Shown here piece by piece: positions 8,026 through 16,511 of a stretch of DNA of 64,000 nucleotides (its first letter is position 1; every line of letters starts with the position of its first letter). This DNA is from Arthrobacter sp. SLBN-122 (GTDB lineage: Bacteria; Actinomycetota; Actinomycetes; Actinomycetales; Micrococcaceae), in NCBI RefSeq assembly GCF_006715165.1, contig NZ_VFMS01000001.1, forward strand, positions 2,666,001 to 2,730,000, written 5' to 3'. Below the pieces are notes generated by a model. The model saw only the letters and a list, made by a program, of their open reading frames with translations, had not been told where the DNA came from and searched no databases. The position numbers and the translations under genes were made by a program.

Positions 8026-10058
8026 ACCGCGATCTCCGGTTTCAGTGTCTTGAGGTTCCAGTATTTGTTCTTGCGAACCGCGAGCGTGGACATGGCCGCG
8101 CCCAGCACCGTGTAGCCCAGCAGCCCCGCCAGGGTGGGGACAATCATGGACAGGTCGCCGCCGTAGATCAGGTGCCGCATCCCGGTCACCACGTACCCCA
8201 TGGGCAGGACCTGGTGCACCACGTGCAGCGGCTGCGGCGTGGTCTGCCACGGGAACGTGCCGCCGGAGGACACCAGCTGCAGGACCAGCAGGATGAGCAC
8301 CACCAGCTTGCCTGGCGAGCCCAGCAGCGCCACCACGCCCTGGATGAGCGCGCTGAAGGCCATGGCGGCAGCCATCATGAACAGCCACATCAGGATCGGG
8401 TGCGCCGGGTTCAGCCCCAGCGCCACGTCCACCACCAGGGTCAGCAGCGATGCCTGCACCACTGAAACCAGCAGGAAGGGCAGCCACCCGCCCAGGGCGA
8501 TCTTCCACGACGGCGCATTGGAGGCCAATGCCCGCTGCGTAATGGGGCGCATGGCCTGGACCAGCATGAAGATCCCAATCCAGAGGGCGAGCGTGAGGAA
8601 GAACGGGGCCAGGCCGGCGCCGTAGGATCCGGCTTTGGCCTGCGACACGTTGCTCACGGCCACGGGATCGGCCATGACCTGGGACAGGTTGCTCTTCTGG
8701 GCGTCGTCTGGGTTGGGGACCTGGCCGGCGCCCTTCCCGATTTCATCGGCGAGCGTGCGGGAGCCCGAGGCGGCCTGGCCCGCGCCATCGGCAACCTGGG
8801 CCGCTCCGGCATCCACTTTGTGTGCGCCGTCCGCCAGGGCGGCGGCCCCGTCGACGGCGGACTGCTCACCGGCTGCCAGCGCGGCGGCGCCCGTGTGCAG
8901 CTGGTCAGCCCCTGCCGAGGCCTGTGCGATAGCGTCCTTCAGGGCGGGCATCCCTGCAGCCAGCTGGGCCGCGCCGACACTGACTGCTTCAGAACCGTTG
9001 GCCAGCTGCTGGACCTGGGCCGCATCCGTCTGGATTTTGCTCTTGGCGCCTGCCACCGGACTGGATGCCGCGGCGGCGTCGAAATCGGCAAGGACCTTGT
9101 CCGCCTGCTCCTGGGTCAGGACGCCCGAAGCGACCAGCCTGCTGTTGGACTCCGCAACCCTGGAGCGGAGTCCTTGGTCCGCTGCGTCCAACTGTGCCGC
9201 CACGTCCTGGATCTTCGCGTTCAACTGGGCGTTCCCGGCAGCCACCTGGGCGGCACCGGACGCGAGCGTCTGGGTATCCGTGGGCAGGGTGGCCGTCTTG
9301 TCCTTCAGGACTGACAGGCCGCTGCTGAGCTGCCCGGCGCCGTCGGTCAGTTGGTTGGCGCCGTCGCGCAGCTTCAGCTGGCCGGCGTACAGCTGGTCCG
9401 CCCCGCTGCTCAAGGCCGCAGTCCCTTCGTGGAGGGTGAGGGTTCCGTCCCTGAGGGTGGCCACACCGTCGGCCAGCTGGGAGGCGCCGTCCGCGGCCTG
9501 GACCATCTTGCCGTGGATGGTGCCGAAGCCTGTGAGCAGCTGGTTGGCGGTTTCCTCACCCACTTCCTTGGCAACGGTGGAGTGCACGGCAGTGGTCAGC
9601 TTGTCCACGATGGTGCTCAGGAGGTAGTTGTTGGCATCGTTCGTGGTCACGTTCAGCATGGCCTGGCTGGCGGAGTCGAAGCTGCCGGGCGAAACCAGGT
9701 TGGCTGAAAAGTCCTTGGGGATCTTCAGCGCGAAGGCGTACTGCCCGCTGCTCACTCCGGCATCAGCTTCCGTGGAGCTGGCCACGGGCACCCAATGGAA
9801 GACGTTGCCTTCCACCAGGCTGTCCGCCACCTTGGCCCCCGCCTCCAGCCGGGTGCCGTCGGCTGTGGTTGCGCCCGAATCCTCCACCACAAGGGCGGCG
9901 TCCAGGTTGTTGAGGTGCCCGTACGGATCCCAGTTGGCGTAGAGGTATACCGCGCCGTAGAGCAGCGGGACCATGGTCAGCGCCAGGATGGTCAGCTTGG
10001 GCAGCAGCCCGCCGGTCATGCGCTTGAGTTCGGAGCGGGCCAGCCGCAGGACAGTCAC
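8022..10058 (-). CDS. YhgE/Pip-family membrane protein
   Basis: 678 residues from a GTG at 10058 that overlaps the upstream stop (GTGA). One N-terminal membrane helix (LTILALTMVPLLYGAVYLYA) is followed by a YhgE/Pip domain (about 40-190). Next comes a long array of near-heptad repeats (LADGVATLRDGTLTLHEGTA, LRDGANQLTDGAGQLSSGLS and others, about 195-470), then five C-terminal helices of the ABC-2 type. In Gram-positives this family includes the phage infection protein Pip and components of type VII secretion. In actinobacteria such genes often sit beside a TetR gene. Transport or secretion is likely; the substrate is unknown. Confidence 0.9.
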   Translation of the reverse strand: MTVLRLARSELKRMTGGLLPKLTILALTMVPLLYGAVYLYANWDPYGHLNNLDAALVVEDSGATTADGTRLEAGAKVADSLVEGNVFHWVPVASSTEADAGVSSGQYAFALKIPKDFSANLVSPGSFDSASQAMLNVTTNDANNYLLSTIVDKLTTAVHSTVAKEVGEETANQLLTGFGTIHGKMVQAADGASQLADGVATLRDGTLTLHEGTAALSSGADQLYAGQLKLRDGANQLTDGAGQLSSGLSVLKDKTATLPTDTQTLASGAAQVAAGNAQLNAKIQDVAAQLDAADQGLRSRVAESNSRLVASGVLTQEQADKVLADFDAAAASSPVAGAKSKIQTDAAQVQQLANGSEAVSVGAAQLAAGMPALKDAIAQASAGADQLHTGAAALAAGEQSAVDGAAALADGAHKVDAGAAQVADGAGQAASGSRTLADEIGKGAGQVPNPDDAQKSNLSQVMADPVAVSNVSQAKAGSYGAGLAPFFLTLALWIGIFMLVQAMRPITQRALASNAPSWKIALGGWLPFLLVSVVQASLLTLVVDVALGLNPAHPILMWLFMMAAAMAFSALIQGVVALLGSPGKLVVLILLVLQLVSSGGTFPWQTTPQPLHVVHQVLPMGYVVTGMRHLIYGGDLSMIVPTLAGLLGYTVLGAAMSTLAVRKNKYWNLKTLKPEIAV

Positions 10059-10774
10059 TTGGCAACCTCGGTTTCGAGTGGGGTTTCCTGGTTTTCGGGG
10101 GTTTCCGCGTCGTCCGGTTCCGCCCTGGCTTCCGCGGCCGGTGCCGCTTCCGGTGCCGCATTCCCGATCACAGCAGCCGGCCCGTCCCACGAGCCGGGGA
10201 CGGCACTGACTGCCGCCACGACGGCGAGTGGACGCCCGGCGTCGTACGCCAACTCCTGCAGGCGCGGCAGCCAGGTGAGCTCATCGCCGCTGTGGCGGTC
10301 CGGGGAGTCAACCACCAGCAGGTCCGTGCGGGGGTTGGCCAGGGCCAGCGCCGTCAGCAGCTCCAGCCGCCGCTGCGGTTCCAGCTGTTCTGTCCACAAC
10401 CCCGCGATGTCCTCGAACCGGTTGACCTTGAGCCACGGGCCGCTGAGCAGCGCCCCGCGGTAGCGGCGGGGTATCAGGGCCAGGTCCTCGGTTACCAGGT
10501 CGCGGACGCTGAGGTGTTCCTCAGGTTCGTTAACGCCGGGGGAGTCCACCAGCGCTGCCGCCACGCGGAGGTGCTTGATCCGCGTGCTGTTGTCCCAGCT
10601 CACTTGTCCACCTGAAGCCTTCATCCTCCCGCTGAGCAGGAGGGACAGGGCGGTGCGCTGGTCCTGGCGGTCGCCGGCAACGAGCAGCAGTTCACCGCGG
10701 CCCACGGCCAGTGAGGTGGGCGGAAGCAGCGGGTCCCGGCGTCCTTTGGCGTGGAGCTGGTGTGCTGAGAGCAA
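10055..10774 (-). CDS. ABC-type ATPase-like protein with degenerate nucleotide-binding motifs
   Basis: 239 residues. The order of elements follows an ABC nucleotide-binding domain, but the P-loop position reads VAGDRQDQRTALSLL with no GKS/T, the signature position reads LEPQRR instead of LSGGQ, and the Walker-B-like LLVVDSPDRHSGDEL lacks the DEPT glutamate. An acidic tail (about 205-239) ends in TEVAK. It probably cannot hydrolyse ATP in the usual way. The TTG start at 10774 has AAAGG 6 nt upstream; the next start (YhgE/Pip) overlaps its stop. First gene of the operon, it may be a regulatory or structural partner of YhgE/Pip. Confidence 0.8.
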   Translation of the reverse strand: MLSAHQLHAKGRRDPLLPPTSLAVGRGELLLVAGDRQDQRTALSLLLSGRMKASGGQVSWDNSTRIKHLRVAAALVDSPGVNEPEEHLSVRDLVTEDLALIPRRYRGALLSGPWLKVNRFEDIAGLWTEQLEPQRRLELLTALALANPRTDLLVVDSPDRHSGDELTWLPRLQELAYDAGRPLAVVAAVSAVPGSWDGPAAVIGNAAPEAAPAAEARAEPDDAETPENQETPLETEVAK

Positions 10775-10801
10775 GGCATGCCTTTCACAGAAATGGTCTG
10801 C

Positions 10802-10839
10802 ATCAAGGCTAACCGAACTGACTGGTCAGTTCAAATAAG
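10802..10839 (-). promoter_or_regulatory. Promoter and TetR-type operator of the YhgE operon
   Basis: GAACTGAC-TG-GTCAGTTC at 10815-10832 has two perfect 8-bp arms around a 2-nt spacer. On the minus strand it overlaps TTGAAC (-35-like) and the spacer; TAGCCT (-10-like) follows exactly 17 nt after TTGAAC. Repressor binding there would block RNA polymerase. The only regulator encoded in the operon is the TetR protein at 7378-8025. Confidence 0.75.
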
Positions 10840-10841
10840 AA

Positions 10842-12296
10842 TCAGAGCCCATACTTTTCCAGCAGCCGGAGCCACACCTCGCTGATGGTGGGGTAGGAGG
10901 GGACGGCATGCCAGAGGCGCTCCAGCGGCACCTCGCCCACCACGGCGATGGTGGCCGCATGCAGCAGTTCCGCCACATCCGGCCCGGCGAACGTGGCACC
11001 AAGAAGGACCTTGCGGTCCTCATCAACCACCAGCTGGGCCCAGCCTTCATAGTTCTCCGAGTGGAGGGAGGATCCAGCCACTTGGATCGGCAGCTCCACG
11101 GAGGACGCGTTGTACCCGTCCTTCCTGGCCGCCTGCAGCGTGCGTCCGACGCTGGCCAGCTCCGGGTCCGTGAAGACGACGCTGGGCACGGCATGCTGAT
11201 TGGCCGTCTGGGCATAGCGGGACCAGTCATCGGGGGTTCCCTTGAGCTCACCGTTGGCCCGCGCCGTGATGGCGGCGCCGGTGGCGCGGGCCTCGTACTT
11301 GCCCTGATGGGTAAAGAGGTTCTTGCCCGCGGCGTCCCCCACTGCGTAGAGCCAGGCGTCCTCTCCAGGGGTTCCCTGGACCAGCCCTGATGTGTCCGTT
11401 GTAAGGGAAAGGTGCCCGGAATCATCCGGCTCGAAGCCCAGGCTCTCCAGGCCCAGGCCTTCCAGGGCCGGATGCCTGCCCGTGGAAACCAGGACCTTCT
11501 CCGCCGTGACGTCGGTTCCGTCGCTGAGGCTGACGGTGAGGGTGCCGTCGTCGTTCTCCCGGATGCGTTCCGTGGCGGTGTTCAAGCGAAGCTCCACCCC
11601 GTCCGCGCGAAGTCCTGCCGCAACCAGTGCGGAGGCTTCCGGCGGAAATTTGCCCAGCAGTCCACTGCGCGCCACCAGGGTGACGCTCGAACCCAGCCGG
11701 GCGAAAGCCTGGGCCAGTTCAGCGCCGGCCACCCCGCCGCCCAACACCGTCAGGCGCTCCGGGACCTCACCCGCCGATGTGGCTTCGCGGGTTCCCCATA
11801 CCTGTACATCCTGCATGCCCTCAATGGGTGGGGTGTTGGGGGTTGAGCCCGTGGCGAGTACCACGGCATGCCGCGCCCTTAGCAGGTGCCGGTTTCCGTC
11901 CAGTCCTGCCACCTCCACGGCCTTGGGTCCTGTCAGCCACGCGTGGCCGCGCACCAGGTCAATGCCTGTGTCCTCCACCCAGGAGACCTGGCTGTCATCC
12001 TGCCAGTTGGAGGTGAAATAGTTACGGCGTTCCAGGACGGCGGCGGTGTCGAGGGTGCGGGTGACTGCCTCCTTGGCGCCCGGCGTCGTCTGTGCCCCGT
12101 GTAGAGCGGTGCCGGGTCGAAGGAGTGCCTTCGACGGCATGCATGCCCAATAGGAGCATTCACCGCCCACCAGTTCCGCTTCCACGAGCACGGCGGTAAG
12201 CCCGCCCTCCACGACGCGGCCTGCCGCGTTTTCCCCTACGGCGCCTGCGCCGATGACAACAACATCAAATTCGCGCTCAGTGGCGTCGGGCATCAT
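10842..12296 (-). CDS. Pyridine nucleotide-disulfide oxidoreductase (class I)
   Basis: 484 residues, the FAD/NAD(P)-dependent dihydrolipoyl dehydrogenase/mercuric reductase superfamily. VIGAGAVGENAAG binds FAD, the redox-active pair is in GGECSYWACMPSKAL (C-x4-C) and LGGGVAGAELAQAF binds NAD(P). The C-terminal dimerisation domain reads SYPTISE where the family usually has HPT, so the catalytic His appears replaced by Tyr. It is thus probably not a normal lipoamide dehydrogenase; no lipoyl enzyme genes are nearby. The ATG at 12296 is chosen because TAGGCT ends 6 nt upstream (leaderless pattern). Confidence 0.9.
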   Translation of the reverse strand: MMPDATEREFDVVVIGAGAVGENAAGRVVEGGLTAVLVEAELVGGECSYWACMPSKALLRPGTALHGAQTTPGAKEAVTRTLDTAAVLERRNYFTSNWQDDSQVSWVEDTGIDLVRGHAWLTGPKAVEVAGLDGNRHLLRARHAVVLATGSTPNTPPIEGMQDVQVWGTREATSAGEVPERLTVLGGGVAGAELAQAFARLGSSVTLVARSGLLGKFPPEASALVAAGLRADGVELRLNTATERIRENDDGTLTVSLSDGTDVTAEKVLVSTGRHPALEGLGLESLGFEPDDSGHLSLTTDTSGLVQGTPGEDAWLYAVGDAAGKNLFTHQGKYEARATGAAITARANGELKGTPDDWSRYAQTANQHAVPSVVFTDPELASVGRTLQAARKDGYNASSVELPIQVAGSSLHSENYEGWAQLVVDEDRKVLLGATFAGPDVAELLHAATIAVVGEVPLERLWHAVPSYPTISEVWLRLLEKYGL

Positions 12297-12335
12297 GTGC
12301 ACAGCCTAGCCGGGGGACGATGGGGTTGGCGGCAC

Positions 12336-12371
12336 AAAAAAGGTCCGCACCGGCGAACCGGTGCGGACCTT
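12336..12371 (-). terminator. Terminator after tRNA-Arg
   Basis: A perfect 14-bp stem (AAGGTCCGCACCGG and its complement, 4-nt loop) is followed on the minus strand by six U residues, immediately downstream of the tRNA. Confidence 0.92.
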
Positions 12372-12373
12372 GT

Positions 12374-12450
<77 letters not shown>

Positions 12451-12672
12451 ATTCCGTGTCCCGGGAGAAGAACCGCACTCCCCGAACCTCGAATTACTTT
12501 ACGCGAGGGTTGGCCGGGATGCCAAATCGAAAGGACTGTAATCTCGGCAACTAGACCGGTATAGGTGACCTTTGTCACTTAATCGGCCGTTTCGCCGCAA
12601 TAATTCCTTGATTTTCCGCGGAATTCACTTTTGGTGACGGCAGATGTCAGTCAAGCTCCCCAAAAACTCCAC

Positions 12673-12684
12673 TGGTCCGGACCA
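12673..12684. promoter_or_regulatory. Palindrome in the pckG promoter (possible GntR/FadR-type operator)
   Basis: TGGTCCGGACCA is a perfect 12-bp palindrome immediately before TAGCAT, a fair -10 hexamer, and 43 bp before the pckG start. TGGTC..GACCA is the core seen in FadR/PdhR-type GntR operators. No such regulator is encoded in this window, so the assignment is tentative. Confidence 0.45.
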
Positions 12685-12727
12685 TAGCATTTAGCTCACA
12701 CCGATGAACCCGAGGAAGGGAACTGCA

Positions 12728-14560
12728 ATGGGCGATCTGGCGCAGAAGCCGCTGCTTGAGAAAGCACCCACCACACATGCCGGCCTGCTGGCATGGGTCG
12801 AAGAGGTTGCTGAGCTTACGCAGCCGGACCGCATTTACTGGGTTGACGGGTGCGAAGAGGAATACACCCGCCTTACCGACGAGCTAGTTGCTGCCGGAAC
12901 CCTGACCCGTCTCAACCAGGATCTCTTCCCGAACTCCTTCGCCGCGTTCTCGGATCCCGCTGACGTTGCGCGCGTTGAGGAACAGACCTTCATCTGCTCG
13001 GAAAACAAGCGTGACGCCGGGTTCACCAATAACTGGATGGAACCGCGGGAGATGAAGGACAAGCTGCGCGGCCTGTTCGCCGGTTCCATGCGCGGCCGCA
13101 CCATGTATGTCATCCCGTTCGTCATGGGCCACCTGGACGCGGAGGACCCCAAGTTCGGCGTGGAGATCACCGACAGCGCCTACGTTGTTGCCTCCATGCG
13201 CATCATGGCAAACATTGGCACCGAGGTCCTGGACAAGATCACGGCCACCAACGCCTTCTTTGTTCCCGCCCTGCACTCGCTCGGCGCCCCGCTGGCCCCG
13301 GGCCAGGAGGACGTGGCATGGCCCTGCAACCCGGACAAGTGGATTGTCCACTTCCCCGAAGAGCGGTCCATCTGGTCCTTTGGCTCCGGTTACGGCGGCA
13401 ACGCCCTGCTCGGAAAGAAGTGCTACGCCCTGCGCATCGCCTCGGTCATGGCGCGCGACGAAGGCTGGCTGGCGGAGCACATGCTCATCCTCAAGCTCAC
13501 CTCGCCGGAGAAGAAGTCGTACTACATGTCCGCAGCCTTCCCCTCGGCCTGCGGCAAGACCAACCTTGCCCTGCTCGACCCCACCATCGAAGGCTGGGAA
13601 GTCGAAACCCTTGGCGATGACATCACCTGGATGCGCATCGGCAAGGAAGGCGAACTGCGCGCCACCAACCCGGAGGCCGGCCTCTTCGGCGTAGCCCCCG
13701 GCACCGGCTGGGGCACCAACCCCAACGCCATGCGCGCCATTGCCAAGGGCCACAGCATCTTCACCAACGTGGCCTTGACCGACGACGGCGGTGTCTGGTG
13801 GGAGGGCATGACGGATGAAGTTCCGGCCCACCTGACCGACTGGGAGGGCAACTCCTGGACCCTCGATTCGGGCCGTCCCGCCGCCCACCCGAACTCCAGG
13901 TTCTGCACCCCCATCTCGCAGGTGGACATGCTCGCTGAGGAGTACTACAGCCCCGAAGGCGTGGAGCTCTCAGCCATCCTGTTCGGCGGCCGCCGCAAGA
14001 CCACCGTTCCGCTGGTCACCCAGGCGCGCAGCTGGACCAACGGCATTTTCATGGGTTCCACCCTGTCCTCCGAGACGACGGCCGCTGCTGCCGGGCAGGT
14101 CGGCGTGCTCCGCCGCGACCCTATGGCCATGCTGCCCTTCATCGGCTACGACGCCGGTGACTACCTGAAGCACTGGATCAGTGTCTCCGGAAAGGCCAAT
14201 CCCGAACGCCTGCCGCACATCTTCCTGGTGAACTGGTTCCGCCGCACCGCCGACGGTGACTTTGCATGGCCTGGCTTTGGCGACAACGCCCGGGTCCTGA
14301 AGTGGGCCATCGAGCGCCTCGAGGGCAAGGCAGACGCCGTCGAAACCCCCATAGGCTTCGTTCCGGCCGGACACTCACTGGACCTCACCGGCCTTGACCT
14401 CACCCACGCCCACGTCGAGGACGCCGTCCGGGTTGACCGCGAGGAATGGGACACCGAGCTGGCCTCCATCGAGGATTGGTACGCAAAGTTCGGCGATTCA
14501 CTGCCGGATGCCCTGCGCGCGGAGCTCGACTCCCTGAAGGAACGCATGGCCAAGCATTAG
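12728..14560 (+). CDS. pckG: Phosphoenolpyruvate carboxykinase (GTP)
   Basis: 610 residues, full length for the GTP family. The enzyme interconverts oxaloacetate + GTP and PEP + GDP + CO2 in the cytosol, the entry to gluconeogenesis. The P-loop FPSACGKTN carries C275, the reactive cysteine of the GTP class, and the kinase-2 region [11 protein letters not shown] follows. The start is the ATG with AGGAAGG upstream; an upstream in-frame ATG at 12704 lacks a site. A long promoter region with a TGGTCCGGACCA palindrome suggests carbon-source regulation. A strong terminator follows. Confidence 0.97.
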   Translation: MGDLAQKPLLEKAPTTHAGLLAWVEEVAELTQPDRIYWVDGCEEEYTRLTDELVAAGTLTRLNQDLFPNSFAAFSDPADVARVEEQTFICSENKRDAGFTNNWMEPREMKDKLRGLFAGSMRGRTMYVIPFVMGHLDAEDPKFGVEITDSAYVVASMRIMANIGTEVLDKITATNAFFVPALHSLGAPLAPGQEDVAWPCNPDKWIVHFPEERSIWSFGSGYGGNALLGKKCYALRIASVMARDEGWLAEHMLILKLTSPEKKSYYMSAAFPSACGKTNLALLDPTIEGWEVETLGDDITWMRIGKEGELRATNPEAGLFGVAPGTGWGTNPNAMRAIAKGHSIFTNVALTDDGGVWWEGMTDEVPAHLTDWEGNSWTLDSGRPAAHPNSRFCTPISQVDMLAEEYYSPEGVELSAILFGGRRKTTVPLVTQARSWTNGIFMGSTLSSETTAAAAGQVGVLRRDPMAMLPFIGYDAGDYLKHWISVSGKANPERLPHIFLVNWFRRTADGDFAWPGFGDNARVLKWAIERLEGKADAVETPIGFVPAGHSLDLTGLDLTHAHVEDAVRVDREEWDTELASIEDWYAKFGDSLPDALRAELDSLKERMAKH

Positions 14561-14578
14561 CCCCTGGTTAAAGCAACG

Positions 14579-14623
14579 ACGGCGGCCCGCACCTTTTCGA
14601 AAAGGTGCGGGGCCGCCGTTTTT
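14579..14623 (+). terminator. pckG terminator
   Basis: A stem of about 19 bp (ACGGCGGCC-CGCACCTTTT with its complement, one bulged G) is followed by five T residues. Confidence 0.93.
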
Positions 14624-14633
14624 CCATCCATCG

Positions 14634-14744
14634 ATTGCTCCCCACCGTTGTCGTTTTCAGGCTTCAAAACGACAAGTACGTGGGCCCACGCCGGCCGGGT
14701 TCCCTGGCCGAGCTTGCGAGGCCAGGGGGCCGGTGGGGAGCAAT
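14634..14744 (-). repeat. Dispersed intergenic repeat, copy C, inside a 111-bp inverted repeat
   Basis: The minus strand of 14681-14745 matches the repeat at 4007 and 55410, including CCTCGCAAGCTCGG, AGGGAACCC and GTGGGCCCA. Here the paired arms CCCTGGCC/GGCCAGGG are perfect. The whole block is bounded by perfect 13-bp inverted arms, ATTGCTCCCCACC (14634-14646) and GGTGGGGAGCAAT (14732-14744). Inside is a 10-bp hairpin TTGTCGTTTT/AAAACGACAA (14648-14675). It lies between the converging ends of pckG and hmp. Confidence 0.75.
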
Positions 14745-14748
14745 GGAA

Positions 14749-15909
14749 TCAGCTGGCGAGCCAGATGTCCGGGCCGAAGACCTCGTAGTGGATCTTGGTG
14801 GCCGGGATGCCGGCGTTGATGGCTTCGTTGCGGATGTTCTTCATGAACGGCAGGGGACCGCACAGGTAGAGGGAGGCGTCGGCCGGAAGGTCCACTTCAC
14901 GCAGGGTCATGAATCCCTCCTTGGCGCCGTCCACCGGCTTCTCGAGCCAGAGCTGCAGTTCGGCACCGTCAAGGCGTTCGACGTCGTCCGTCATCTGGCT
15001 GCGCAGGGCCCAGCTGTCCAGGGTGCTTTCGGCGTGCAGCACCAGGACCTGGCGGTCGGAGCCGGACTCGGCGAGCGAGCGGAGGATGGAGGCGGTGGGG
15101 GTGCAGCCGATGCCGGCGGAGGCGAGGACCACCGGGCCGTCGTCCTCCTTCAGGGTGATCTCGCCGTAGGGGTTGGAGATTTCGACGACGTCGCCCACCT
15201 GGACAGTGTTGTGCAGGACCGGGGAGACCTCGCCGCCGTCGTCCAGCTTGGTGGTGAAGGTGCGGCTGGTGCCCGCATCCCCGGAAAGGGAGTACTGCCG
15301 GACCTGGCGCAGGCCATCCGCGACGGCCACCTTCACGCTGATGTACTGGCCGGGAAGGGCCGGGGTTACAGGGGTGTCGTCGGCGGGCTCCAGCGTGAAG
15401 GTCATGGAACCGGTTCCTGCCGGTTCCTTGGCTGCCACGCGCCAGGGCATCCACATCCTGTCATTGGCCTGTGCGGCGTAGAGGCCCTTTTCAAGCTTGA
15501 TCAGGGCGTCCGCCATCAGCCAGTACACCTCGGTCCAGGCTTCGGCGATCTCGGGCGTGATGACCTCGGCCAGGTCTTCGGCGATCGCCGCGAAGAGGTG
15601 CTCGTAGACCACCTGGTACTGCGGTTCGGTGATGCCCAGGGAGGCGTGCCGGTGCGCGATGCGCGAAAGGACGGTTTCCGGCAGGGTGCCCGGGTTGTTG
15701 ACCAGGTGGGTGGCGAAGGCGGCGATGCTCCCGGCCAGGGCCTGCTGCTGGTTGCCTGAGCGCTGGTTGGAGCGGCTGAACAGGCCATCCATCAGTTCAG
15801 GGTGCGCCGCGAACAGGCGGGCGTAGAAGTTGGGGGTGATGGATCCGATCCTGGAACCGACCAGCGGCAGGGTGGCCTCAATGACGGGGCGGGACTTGTC
15901 CGAGAGCAT
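14749..15909 (-). CDS. hmp: Flavohemoglobin (nitric oxide dioxygenase)
   Basis: 386 residues: N-terminal globin domain (about 1-140), FAD-binding domain (RQYSLSG) and NAD-binding domain (ASAGIGCTPTASIL, LYLCGPLPFM). The cytoplasmic enzyme oxidises NO to nitrate with O2 and NAD(P)H. The ATG at 15909 has AGGAG 6 nt upstream. The Rrf2/NsrR-type regulator gene lies just upstream on the same strand, with a 138-bp gap of palindromes between them. NO-responsive control is therefore likely. Confidence 0.96.
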   Translation of the reverse strand: MLSDKSRPVIEATLPLVGSRIGSITPNFYARLFAAHPELMDGLFSRSNQRSGNQQQALAGSIAAFATHLVNNPGTLPETVLSRIAHRHASLGITEPQYQVVYEHLFAAIAEDLAEVITPEIAEAWTEVYWLMADALIKLEKGLYAAQANDRMWMPWRVAAKEPAGTGSMTFTLEPADDTPVTPALPGQYISVKVAVADGLRQVRQYSLSGDAGTSRTFTTKLDDGGEVSPVLHNTVQVGDVVEISNPYGEITLKEDDGPVVLASAGIGCTPTASILRSLAESGSDRQVLVLHAESTLDSWALRSQMTDDVERLDGAELQLWLEKPVDGAKEGFMTLREVDLPADASLYLCGPLPFMKNIRNEAINAGIPATKIHYEVFGPDIWLAS

Positions 15910-15963
15910 CTGAACTCCTGAGGTTATGGCCGGGGCCTTCGTCCGGCCGGATGAAAACTCATA

Positions 15964-16015
15964 TTTCAAATACAAGTATTTCTGCCTCAGTTCTACACCT
16001 TGTAGAAGTTTGAAA
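15964..16015 (-). promoter_or_regulatory. Palindrome cluster between nsrR-like gene and hmp
   Basis: Three nested symmetric elements lie here: AAATAC-AA-GTATTT (15968-15981), TTCTACA-CCT-TGTAGAA (15991-16007, perfect 7-bp arms), and the outer pair TTTCAAA (15964-15970)/TTTGAAA (16009-16015). The AT-rich block is the only one nearby and sits 55-107 bp before the hmp start, where an NsrR site is expected. Confidence 0.6.
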
Positions 16016-16047
16016 TCAAACCGGGAGCCGGCACCCGGATGGCAAGG

Positions 16048-16497
16048 TCAAAGCCCTGGACGCAGGCCGATCATCTGGAAGACCGGCGCCATCTGCCGCT
16101 CCTGCGGGAGGTCCGCGATGACCACGGAGTCCAGTTCCGCATAGAAGGCCTCGCGGGCGCGGGCGAGCGCGCCGCGGAGTTTGCACTCGTTGATGAGGGG
16201 GCAGTTCCCGCCGGGCGCCACGCAATCAGCAGGGTCAGTGCGGGTATCAAGTTGCCGCAGGATCTGGCCCACGGTCGCGATGCGGCCAGCATGGCTGAGC
16301 CGCGAACCGCCGGAGCGGCCGCGGACAACCTCAATGAGCCCCATGCTCCGCAGCTTCGCCATGGCCTTGCTGACGTGGTTGTAGGGTGTTCCCACGGAGT
16401 CCGCGATGCTCTGGGTGGTGAGCAGCGTACCGTCCGGAACGGCTGCGAGCACCATGAGTGCGCGCAGGCTGACGTCGGCGAAGGCATTGATCTTCAT
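16048..16497 (-). CDS. nsrR: Rrf2-family regulator, NsrR-like
   Basis: 149 residues. The Rrf2 winged helix at the N-terminus (LTTQSIADSVGTPYNHVSKA, then MAKLRSMGLIEVVRGRSGG) is followed by three cysteines C92, C99 and C105 (C-x6-C-x5-C), the number expected for an NsrR-type Fe-S cluster that senses NO. In E. coli NsrR the first spacing is shorter, so the ligand geometry may differ. The adjacent hmp gene supports the role. The symbol is by context and family, not proof; IscR-like function is less likely as no isc/suf genes are near. Confidence 0.82.
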   Translation of the reverse strand: MKINAFADVSLRALMVLAAVPDGTLLTTQSIADSVGTPYNHVSKAMAKLRSMGLIEVVRGRSGGSRLSHAGRIATVGQILRQLDTRTDPADCVAPGGNCPLINECKLRGALARAREAFYAELDSVVIADLPQERQMAPVFQMIGLRPGL

Positions 16498-16511
16498 GGC
16501 TGCAGTCCGGT

